The notes beneath the pieces were generated by a model. That model worked only from the letters and a program-made list of their open reading frames with translations, did no database searches and was not told the DNA's origin. The position numbers and the translations under genes were made by a program. Positions 11,969 to 21,413 of a DNA stretch of 64,000 nt are shown piece by piece. This stretch comes from Phascolomyces articulosus (lineage: Eukaryota > Mucoromycota > Mucoromycetes > Mucorales > Lichtheimiaceae). Each line of letters starts with the position of its first letter. The first letter of the stretch is position 1. The stretch is from positions 1-64,000 of the forward strand of contig JAIXMP010000055.1 of NCBI GenBank assembly GCA_025677815.1, written 5' to 3'.

Positions 11969-13693
11969 TCATCGTCTATGATGTTCTTGTTGTGGAGTAA
12001 TAAAAATATCACGAATAAGATAATTCCATTGTTTTTCCCAATTTTGGTCTTTAAATTCATTCATCACATTTTGGCGTAATTCTTCCAATTGATTTGGTTT
12101 TCTTATAAAGACATCCTATAAAGAAATAGAATTAACGGAGTATATATATAAAGTTAGTGTGAATATCACATATATAAATACACATGCATTTATAATAGAC
12201 TATTACTACTACTACTATACAAACCTTCAATTGCTCCGCTAGTTCATCACTATTCGAGAAAGTCAGACCATTCTTTCCATTTACAACAAGTTCATCCAAA
12301 CTAATAAAATAATAAACCGTCCCCGTTCATTCCGATAAAGGGATCATCATCGTCATTCGCATCATCCATTTATCCCGAAACAAGCAATAATTAATAAATT
12401 TGAAATGGCATGATTTTTCAATAAAAAAAAAAGTTACTTGCCATTCAAAGGAAGCAGCACAGACAGGTAATCCACATCCAAACATATCCACTACTTTCAT
12501 TGGCAAATCCATTCCGCTTGTACTCGTATGAAGAGAGATTCCAAGGTCAGCACTTCCCAATAATAAAGGGTAATCGGTCGTTTCTAACCATGCAGTCAAA
12601 ATACGCGTTTTTCTCAACATCATTTTGGAGATTTTTTCTTCATACATGCTTTTTAAGGGTCCTTTGCCTGTAATCACAAATAATAATTTAGGACATTCAC
12701 AAGATTGCGCAAAGTGTTCATATTTTTCAATAGCACGGAGTAAAATCGAGAAATCCTCATCTTCTGTCCACGAGGTAGCGGATACAACAAGTCGAATGTC
12801 TTTTCGGAACTGACTGACCGAGAAGGATGAAGAAGTTTTGTTGTTGTTGGTCATCACGTCATTTGAACCGAGGAATTCAGAGGCATTGAGTGTTTGTTGT
12901 CTCACCAATAAATCAAGTCGTACAGTGCTTAAAAACTAACTTGCATTGTTTTTTTTTTAATATGAAATCATCGTCTTCCTTCTTTCTTTTTTTTACCTCG
13001 TGTATTTTATCATCCGATAATCTTGTAAAATGATACGGTGGCCGATCTTTAAATGTAATCACACGTCCACTAAATATAATGGATTGTGTTGTTGATATGA
13101 ATAAATGGAACCTATTTCATCATGACGATACAAAAAAAAAACGGAAATTACCTTACACCCCAATCGACAAGTTCACGGTGCATTCGATCGGTCACTGTCA
13201 AATGAGCATATGGTCGATGACCAAAATATTGTTCGTAACGTTTCGCAAGTTGTACCACTTTATTTTGCATACCAAATTTGATCCCCAAAACAGAATAGCC
13301 AAAATTATGCCAATCAATAACAAGTTTAGCTTGGCGCAACGTTGCAATCAGGCGTGCTATGAGTAAGGTTGGAATAGCAGGTGGATTCTAAATTTTTTCT
13401 AATTATTATTTAATATGATAATAAAGATAATCCCAATTATTATTTTTACCTGAACAAATATGAAGTTGGGACATTGAGTGATACAGCCCATGATCCATAT
13501 CAATTGACATGCAATAAAGATGGCCTTGAAAGGAGCCCATAATAAATAAACAAAGCGTGGCATGCCTTCAGGCACTGACCAAGCGGATTGAATCGGTCGT
13601 ACACGAATAAATCGATTGGTAGTAACACGAGTACCTGGTGTCGTTTCTATATGATCATTGAAAAAATAAGCCCATCTCTATTTAATCAATCTT

Positions 13694-13736
<43 letters not shown>

Positions 13737-14074
13737 CCGTGTTTCTACACGAGAGGGGGAGAGAATAAGGGAGGGATCATAAACACCACATGAAAATCCT
13801 ATGCCTTTTTACCAACATAACCAATCAAGTCGACTTGACATCCAGCATCTGCTAATGAAACAGCATGACAACGCATGCGTGGCGATCGACCAATGTCACC
13901 TAAAACAACTACTTGTACGATCGGCTTGGGTCGTGTTGCTGAAGGTCCGGCTGATTCAAATAAATAAAGTCGTAAAATACGTATACCAAGCATATATAGA
14001 CAAAAAACCACCAAAAGAGCACCTCCCATGGAAATGCTACCATCCTCAACAAACCATCCCATAATCGAATTCAA
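11969..14074 (-). CDS. ALG1: Chitobiosyldiphosphodolichol beta-mannosyltransferase (ALG1)
   Basis: Adds the first mannose to GlcNAc2-PP-dolichol on the cytosolic face of the ER in N-glycan assembly. Seven exons on the minus strand: 14074-13813, 13646-13450, 13387-13152, 13069-12997, 12935-12442, 12300-12225, 12115-11969; total 494 residues. Evidence: an N-terminal membrane anchor ([18 protein letters not shown]), the GT33 start [42 protein letters not shown], the conserved ITGKGP and [40 protein letters not shown], and the acceptor-side [13 protein letters not shown]. Intron 5 (12441-12301) uses a GC donor, G|GCAAGT; only this splice restores ASFECLDEL, which matches the family's FKCL-EL block. 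Length is normal for fungi. An alternative start at Met5 (14062) is possible. Confidence 0.95.
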
Positions 14075-15351
14075 TCGAATCTTTTTTATGCGTTGTTAAA
14101 AAAAAGAAGGTAAAAATGAAAAAAAAAAAAAAAAACTCAGCCTATTTGTTTCTGTATATATTTTCATCCAATCAGGTTACATAATCATGCTTCATTATAA
14201 AAGATGCATATTCGATTCAGTGTGAAGGACTCTATTAAATAGCCCACCATCCATTGTCTATGTAAACTTTAATAAAGTATCCATTCATAGTACGTACTAT
14301 GTGATTTACTATATAGCACCAATACACCCTTATGGATATTTTTACCTGTCCTGAGCAAACTACAAATGCTAATCCTAGTTAAAAGAAGTTTATTTCAGTG
14401 CGATTGAATCATTTACGAGTAGATTTCCATATCACACACTTGAGGAAATCTCATCCTATCTACAGTAATCAAACGTGGAGGAAGGGGTATATATCGATAT
14501 GTCTGTTGTAGAAAAATCCAAAGAAAAAAAAATAGCCAGTTGAAATTAGGAAAAACCTAATACAGTGGCATTATTACACTCATCACTAAAAAAAACTATT
14601 GCCGTGCATTGTATGGTCGTGGAATGAAGGACAGTTTTTCTAAAATACTCCTGCAAACCCTGATAATAAATCGGCGCTAGGGAAAGATATGCTCTGGTAC
14701 AGATCCTTGATTGTGACCAACTGAAACAAAAATAGGTCAGTGAACAAGGTACACCACGCCAGGAACCACTTGTAACTTTATTTCCATGGCAACGACATTG
14801 TCTATTTTTTATTGACATTCACACTCCATTAACTTTTTTTTATTAATACTTAATCATATAATTAACACTCACAGATACACATATCGGAGCTTTAATTAAA
14901 TATAAAGGACCCATTTTTTTTCGCTCTCTCTTTTTCCTTTTTTCTCTTGGGTCCCTTACCCACATAAAACCGGCGGCCACCGTGCATGCGTCCGGTAAAT
15001 ATGGGTGAAGGGTACCCCTGCTGGCATAAAACACCCTCGTTGTTGTAATAAATAGAATAGAATAGAATAGTTTAATAAATAAATACTTATTTTTTTTAAA
15101 TATTATGAGCTTTAAAGTTTCCGTTTTTATTAAAAAAAGATTGTAAAGATCTATTTTGTTGGCGTGTGATTCGTTTTTTAATTTTGGAAGGGTTTTCGAA
15201 TGCACAGACCATGGCAATAAAACAATATAGATCGAATATGTGTGTGCATTTACTACATGCTCTTTTTTACAACTTTGATCTGTTGTTTGATCATGAATAA
15301 TGAATTTAATAATCATTAATAAACTTTTGTTACGAAAATAGAGTTTATTTA
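14075..15351. other. ALG1 upstream region and gene-free DNA
   Basis: ALG1 promoter on the left. A perfect 16-bp palindrome CATAGTACGTACTATG lies at 14286-14301. A CT-rich tract followed by GC-richer sequence at 14920-15040 and a four-fold GAATA repeat near 15050 follow. Minus-strand ORFs at 14546-14818 and 14843-15382 have no recognised motif and were not called. Confidence 0.45.
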
Positions 15352-15783
15352 TTAACAATAAGCTATGTAGTACTTGAAACATCTATGTCCAAGTTGAACA
15401 CAGGTCAATGAATAGCAATGTGAAAAAGAGATTCTTGTCAGGTTTTTGTTCTGAATGGAGCAAAACTTCGGTCCTTTGCTTTTAGCACAATCACATCGAT
15501 TGTGAAATGGATCATTAATTTTATACAGTTCTTTTTGAGAAAAAAAAAGCGCGACTTGATCTCCATATGGCATTAACATTCTTATCGCTTTGAATGGTGA
15601 TCTATCATATTTTTATTATTGATCAAAAACTGACACACTATAGAATCGCCGTGTAAAGGGAGGAAGTAATAACCTGATCATTCTTTCTAGCGTGATTCAT
15701 CACTATAGGGTGATAGACACCAGGAGAACAGACAATACTCCAATAATAGCATGTGCTGTAGTGGCCATGTCAACTGTGATCAT
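15352..15783 (-). pseudogene. Possible small secreted cysteine-rich protein, split or decayed
   Basis: On the minus strand an ATG at 15783 opens a 26-codon frame with a hydrophobic core (AIIGVLSVLLVSITL) typical of a signal peptide, ending at TAG 15705-15703. About 120 nt further on, a frame from 15579 to 15352 encodes 75 residues, the last 50 with seven cysteines (spacing C-x-C-x9-C-x15-C-x4-C-x6-C-x7-C). I could not find a GT-AG splice joining the two in phase without a stop, so this is either a wrongly modelled gene with another exon or a decayed copy. Function unknown; small cysteine-rich secreted proteins are common in fungi. Confidence 0.27.
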
Positions 15784-16288
15784 CTGTTATAATGAGTATA
15801 ATACACAATTTTCACAAATTGTGTAAAAAACGGTTGTAATTAAATGGTTTATTTATTTATTATTCTCATATTTTGAAATAAAATTTGAGCAATATGCTTT
15901 TGTTTGGATGGGATAGAATATACCACGGCAACTTTTAGAGCGTCGTGTTCTGAAGTATATATATATGAAAGGTGTGTGTCGCATCCGTGGTAAAAGACAT
16001 ACTAATACCAACGCGACAAATATTTATAATGACTGACGACATATATATTTCATAAACCAATCAATGAAATCGAAAAACGAGTAAAGTCGTATTGTGTATG
16101 AATAAAAAAATAAACGAGGGAAAGTAAAGTGGCTGTATCCACAGTAGCATCATCCACTGCCAACAATCTCAATAACAGAGAAAGGGTGTTTAAAAACACA
16201 AAGAACCCAATTAAAATTTACGCGTTCCTGGGTTTGTTCTGGAAGACAACGTACTTCTTTTCTTCTTGCAAATTAATCAGCTAATACG
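15784..16288. other. Upstream region of the F-box/LRR gene
   Basis: AT-rich, with TATATATATATG at about 15957-15968 and no ORF of note. It would hold the promoter of the gene starting at 16289. Confidence 0.45.
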
Positions 16289-18526
16289 ATGACACCATGC
16301 AATTTCTCTAAAATGAAGAGAATCGAACCATTGACATCATCACAACAATTTATAGTATTTTCAGACCTACCTATAGAAATAACTGAAAATGTCATTCACT
16401 ATTTGGATCGACGCGACATAATAGAATGTATCTGTGTGTCATTGTCTTGGAACACACTATTTTATCCAGCATTGTTTCATTCCGTCAAGTGCCAGTCCTC
16501 AGAGCAGTTTTCGGAACTATTTCAAATCATGAAACAGTCAGCAAAACAGGGAGACAATAAAAGAAGAAGAATAGCCACAACGCCTTCCAAGACTTCTTTG
16601 ATGACGATACAACGACCCCCCAATATTGGATACAACATTCGAGATTTGGACATCCGAAGTGGTATCATGTCTAATATAACAATGGATGCATTAGCAAAGT
16701 ATTGTCCAAATGTACGTACCCTTGTTTTTCGCTGGGCTATGGTGGGCAAGAACGCGCAGATCTTGATTTCGTCATCATCGCACCAGCCGCAGCATGAACG
16801 TCATCCAACAAATCATATAGCGCGTACACCGATCCCGTTACTTCAACGTCATCATCATCTTTTTTCAACATCTGCATCCTTTCATTACCATAGTATCCGA
16901 TCATTGACATTGGTCAAAACCAATGAATATGTTTTTTCTGGTGCTCGACGTCGTATTATTTCCACCAATAATCCAAGTCTCACCATGTGGTGTTCAAGTG
17001 TGTTGTGCTTTGTTCCACAATTAAAGCATCTCACTTTTAATATCGACCAACTTACTATTGATTTGATTGAAATGGAAGCATTACATACAGCGTGTCCACA
17101 GCTTAAGACTCTTGAAATATTTACTGCTTTCATTTGGAGCGACAAAAGTAATTATAGTAGTAATAGCATGACGTCGTCATCAGCCTCCACTGTTTTTGAT
17201 CCATCCTCCGTCGAACCAGCTCGAAGCATTGAAAAACTTATACTCCAGTGCAACGGATGGATGGATAATCACCCTTTCGACAAGAACCCATTATTTATTT
17301 ATATTCAACACAAATACCCCGGATTGAAGCGTCTAAGTATGACCTCGATAGAGAAGGAAAGGAATCATCGGCTTCGCTTCCCCCAACTGCCTTTATCCCA
17401 AGAACCATCACCTCCTCTTCCACCTTATTCACATGCAGACACAATCCAATTAAAAAGCTTGTTTCCTCAATTGGAACATTTGGATATTGGCCCTTTCTCC
17501 AAAAGGTCAAGCACGGGATGGCCACGTCTTGTTTATGGTATCCCATCTATTACTTTGCTTGACAATCCATCCAATTGTTTCGAAACTTGGGTCAAAGATA
17601 TTCATACTCCTTCTCCTGCTCACTATGACCAACAACTTCGACAGCCGCCAGTATTACTTCAACAATTGGTCATTCGTATTTTGCCAAAGGCATTGGATAA
17701 TTTTCAATACTGTATACAACTATGTCATCTCACGTTGGATGGAAAACGTCATAATTGGGGCAAGTTGCAAATACTTCCTCTCGATATTCTGCTACGCCAT
17801 TGTCATTCTTTGGAATATTTATACATCAAAGCATTTCACATCCTATGCCAAGAGGATGAAGCAACTGCAGCAGCAGCAATAACCTCACGTTTTAAAAAAA
17901 TGATTGTTGAGAATGCAACATTGAGGAATAGTGGTGTATTGACTCGCATAAGCCAATTGTGCCCACAGTTGGGTCATTTGAATATTACGAATTGTAAATG
18001 GCGTATTCCAGAGGATGAGTGTTTGATTGTTCATATCAACATGCCGAACCAACGTTTTAGTCGCTTAGAATTAAATGGACTTGGGACATGCAGAAAATTA
18101 CGTGGGTATATTGGACGGAGACCGGAACAAGAGCTCCCAGTAGCTAGTGCTGATCCTGCTCGAGAAGAGCATCCAATATGGACAATGCCAGATCCTTCAT
18201 TCTTTGGTGCCACTGATTATTTGCTTTTAAAGACAAATAGGAGACGAGAACAACCACCCAAAGGAGAAGGAGAATATCAACAGTCACAGTCTCTGATTCT
18301 TTTTAAGTATGAACATCAATACATGGAACGTGTCAAGGAGGATTCTACAGAAACTATATCATGGCTTGAAAAGAAAATATCGAATGAAAGACCAACACCG
18401 GGGTATCAGAAAAGATATTCTCAAAAAACTTACGGCAGTTGGCCAGTCATTATCCATTGTCAGCATGTTGATCGACTTTATTTTGATGGGAAACTACTCA
18501 ATCAGTCGGTGGATGAAATTCTCTAA
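16289..18526 (+). CDS. F-box/leucine-rich-repeat protein
   Basis: A single uninterrupted exon of 745 residues. An F-box occupies about residues 24-70 (FSDLPIEITENVIHYL, then IIECICVSLSWNTLFYPALF), the part expected to bind Skp1 in an SCF ubiquitin ligase. The rest contains spaced leucine-rich segments such as LTMWCSSVLCFVPQLKHLTF, CPQLKTLEIF, FPQLEHLDIG, CHSLEYLYIKAF and CPQLGHLNITNC, which would form the substrate-binding solenoid. The C-terminal 120 residues lack obvious repeats. An internal start at Met9 (16313) is also possible and would leave the F-box intact. Mucoralean genomes carry many such F-box genes; the target cannot be predicted. No intron is needed, unlike most neighbours. Confidence 0.85.
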   Translation: MTPCNFSKMKRIEPLTSSQQFIVFSDLPIEITENVIHYLDRRDIIECICVSLSWNTLFYPALFHSVKCQSSEQFSELFQIMKQSAKQGDNKRRRIATTPSKTSLMTIQRPPNIGYNIRDLDIRSGIMSNITMDALAKYCPNVRTLVFRWAMVGKNAQILISSSSHQPQHERHPTNHIARTPIPLLQRHHHLFSTSASFHYHSIRSLTLVKTNEYVFSGARRRIISTNNPSLTMWCSSVLCFVPQLKHLTFNIDQLTIDLIEMEALHTACPQLKTLEIFTAFIWSDKSNYSSNSMTSSSASTVFDPSSVEPARSIEKLILQCNGWMDNHPFDKNPLFIYIQHKYPGLKRLSMTSIEKERNHRLRFPQLPLSQEPSPPLPPYSHADTIQLKSLFPQLEHLDIGPFSKRSSTGWPRLVYGIPSITLLDNPSNCFETWVKDIHTPSPAHYDQQLRQPPVLLQQLVIRILPKALDNFQYCIQLCHLTLDGKRHNWGKLQILPLDILLRHCHSLEYLYIKAFHILCQEDEATAAAAITSRFKKMIVENATLRNSGVLTRISQLCPQLGHLNITNCKWRIPEDECLIVHINMPNQRFSRLELNGLGTCRKLRGYIGRRPEQELPVASADPAREEHPIWTMPDPSFFGATDYLLLKTNRRREQPPKGEGEYQQSQSLILFKYEHQYMERVKEDSTETISWLEKKISNERPTPGYQKRYSQKTYGSWPVIIHCQHVDRLYFDGKLLNQSVDEIL

Positions 18527-19181
18527 AAGCCATCTGATATGGCAGTCCGATAACAAAATAAAAACTATGAACAATCAAGCTATTTATTCCATTATTAACA
18601 TATGTTCCTTTGATATGACTTTTGGACATTTCCATCATATACATACTTTGAGGGGTCAATATTGTTTTACAGATAAAGAATCAAAAAGAAAAGAAAAAGA
18701 AATAAAAATGGAGGTGGCAATAATACATAAAATAAAACTAAACTAAATTTTGTTGACCGCTCTTCAACTTAATGATTTTTGGTTTTATTTGACATTGAAA
18801 AAAAAATAATTTCATATCACATCCAAGAAAAAAAAGGAGAGTGGGAAAGCTTAAAATATATTTATCACTATCTAAATTCATTTTAATGGCTAATCCAATA
18901 GATGATATTTGTAATATTATATAATTGTTATTAATGGAATAATAATCAATGCATTATATACTGGTAGTTGTATAGGCATTTTTAATATTAAATTATTATC
19001 CATCAAAATTCATATGCTATGTATTTGTATAAAGCTTGCAGGAACATGTGCTTCACTTCATAGATTCTTTTACTATTACGTAACAATAAATTAAATAACA
19101 TATATTCGATATCATTTCATAGTTTATATGTAGATATTTTATAAAGTAGCAAAAATATGCCGGTTGTTGGGTATACGTACA
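18527..19181. other. Gene-free 3' flank
   Basis: AT-rich DNA with AATAAA-type signals soon after the F-box stop codon. A 145-codon ORF at 18309-18746 overlaps the gene's 3' end in another frame and is a shadow. Confidence 0.55.
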
Positions 19182-19623
19182 TACAATAGCCCCCCATTTT
19201 TTGCACCTCCACTTTTGCATTATCTACGATTTTTGTACCAATTTAGTGAGAATTATCGTAAATACTTATAAAATTTGCACTTTTCCAATTTGCATCATTA
19301 TTTATAATTGTTGCGTCTAATCGGGTGTAAAAACTACTTAATTTTCTGAGACTCATATAAGATTTTAAGGATTATACAACTTATCAAGGTAATTTTATAT
19401 GTATTTTTAAAAGTAGAAAATGATGAAAAATACATCTTATACATATCCAAAGATAGCCTTAGTGTTCGTGTTTATTTGTAGACTGCAGCAAATTCCACGG
19501 TCGTAGTATACGGCATAGAAGATCAGATACTAAGTGAACAAAAATCTCAGTTTCTGCAACCACTTGACTTCCGCATCTAAATTATTGGAATTATCACTGT
19601 TGCAAAGATGGGGGACGACTGTA
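19182..19623 (+). mobile_element. Tc1/mariner-type non-autonomous element, copy 2
   Basis: A 442-bp element flanked by TA on both sides (19182-19183 and 19622-19623). The left terminus TACAATAGCCCCCCATTTTT and the right terminus, read inward, TACAGTCGTCCCCCATCTTT are imperfect inverted repeats of about 25 bp. A TA target and a terminus starting CAGT are hallmarks of the Tc1/mariner superfamily. It lacks any transposase frame, so it is a MITE-like derivative. The full length aligns with 5162-5586 in the same orientation. Confidence 0.72.
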
Positions 19624-20289
19624 TTAGAAAAAAAATTAAAAAGCACCACTGTATACAACAGATAAATTGTACACTAATAATATTTGGACAACGGCTACCA
19701 GATTGAAGCAATCCATCATAAGTATTATACGTAGTTCATATTTCGTTTCCTTCGTAAGAATGGGCAGGATAATACCCCTTCGTTTCGAAATTATAACTTT
19801 CATTAATATAATCGTATAAATGTGCTCTTCAAATGCAATAGTGTGTATATAAACAAAGAAGGAAAAGGATGACAATGATTTGTATAAATATATGACAATG
19901 TCAGTAATTTATAAAAGTAGTCTATATAAGAAATTTCTACTATTACGTATTAACTTTATAAAATTAAGGAGTCTATATAAGTTGACTGAAAAGCATATAG
20001 AAACACTCTTATTGATGGATGCATTCCTGTAAGTGTTGAATTTCAACTTTCTTGCTTCGTCCAAAAAAAAAAAAAAAAGATATATAAAGGGTAGAAATCA
20101 GAAAATGTGGCTATAATAACTATATTATTTTGTTCACCTCAGGTTAGTAATATTTTGATTCATTTTGGGTCATGGTTACTAAGTACCATGTATGGTATTT
20201 ATCCCTTTTTTCTTCTTCTTGGTGATTGTTATTGATTTATATTATAAAGTATATTATAATAGTAAGCTCCCAATTTGATATAAATAATA
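19624..20289. other. Upstream region of the small secreted protein gene
   Basis: AT-rich. A poly-A tract at about 20064-20079 is followed by ATATATAAAGG near 20081, a plausible TATA box about 200 bp before the ATG at 20290. Confidence 0.45.
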
Positions 20290-20463
20290 ATGATTTATAT
20301 TTTTTCTTTCCTCACCGCTTTCTTGCTCTGTGGGGCCATCATCATTGCTACCACTATGATCAGCGGTAGCTATTCGCAAGAAAAACAATGTGGCTCGAAT
20401 GCTGATTGTGTTGGTAAAGGAATTTATCAAGTTTGTAATAAAGAATTCAGTATTTGTATGTAA
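20290..20463 (+). CDS. Small secreted cysteine-rich protein (57 residues)
   Basis: A 57-residue single-exon ORF too short for usual gene calling. Residues 1-30 form a strong signal peptide: a hydrophobic core (FLTAFLLCGAIIIATTM) then a small-residue region SGSYS before a likely cleavage site. The mature peptide of about 28 residues starts QEKQCGSNADC and has four cysteines in a C-x5-C-x8-C-x6-C pattern, suggesting two disulphides. Similar short patterns occur in EB-like and other secreted mini-domains, but I do not recognise a named family. It could act outside the cell or at the wall. No intron; ATG is preceded by AATAATA. It has no paralogue in this window apart from the unrelated cysteine-rich candidate at 15352-15783. 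Confidence 0.55.
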   Translation: MIYIFSFLTAFLLCGAIIIATTMISGSYSQEKQCGSNADCVGKGIYQVCNKEFSICM

Positions 20464-21413
20464 GCCATTCAGCGAGTGGAAGAAGAATATATTTTCCATA
20501 GTAGTAGTGGGTTAGTGCATGTTGTGTTGTAGCTATATACTTTTGTAATATTACAATTTTAGTATAACACCAATCTTCAAAGATATCATAATAAAAAATA
20601 TGTATAATGCTGATCAAAGACATGTAACTGTTATAATATAATAAATATTTATCTAATATTGAATATATATATAATATACAATGCCTGTATACTTTTTTAT
20701 ATGTAATAGAGTAATGAAATAATAGGGAATGTAGAAGAGGTCCACTTTTAGTTGAGTTATTTTGTATATTATACTAATAGATTAATTCTAACCTTGAAAT
20801 ATGGGCTTTTATTATATTATATATCTGTAAGCAAATTATTAGTAACTCAACCAAGGGCCATCCAGTACTCCACTACGACAACTATGAAGTCAACAATACC
20901 ATGCTCTCGTAGGTTATCCAAAGGTCATTAAACGTCATATATTCATGCAGTGCATAAATCAACTTAATAGCAATTTATGAATCTCCAAACAAAAGACATG
21001 GTTACATAATAGTAAAAGAGGCTATGTCATCCAGTGTCTTTCCTGTTATAGTAGCTAAATTGAGCTGAGCAACATCTATAACAGTTTCCATTCCTTAGTA
21101 AAAAAAAACATAAGTGAACGTCATCACTGCCTATTTCTTATATAAGTTCAAAAAAGAAATATATTATTGTAATTTATAAAAGTAAAAAAAAAAAAACAGA
21201 TCAATCATTTTTACAGATTGTCAAAGTTTGAACAAGTACTGGAATCTTATTAAGGCACAAAGTTGCAAATCAATATTGCTAGAAGAACTTGTGTGTGCGT
21301 TCCACAAACAAAAACTTTAATAATATGTTATATTTGATCAAATTTCGAATTTTATCTTTTTTCATTTCCTTTTTACTTTTACTCAAAAGTATAATAATTT
21401 TCTTTTTATAATC
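20464..21413. other. Gene-free DNA
   Basis: AT-rich intergenic DNA. No ORF of interest; the final 100 bases are the T-rich 5' flank of the F-box gene that follows. Confidence 0.5.

Noticed and set aside
14843..15382. 179-codon minus-strand ORF
   Set aside because: No domain, Lys/Ile/Phe-rich composition expected from AT-rich DNA, no promoter or homologue recognised.
17487..17882. 131-codon ORF inside the F-box/LRR gene
   Set aside because: Out-of-frame shadow of the 745-residue gene.
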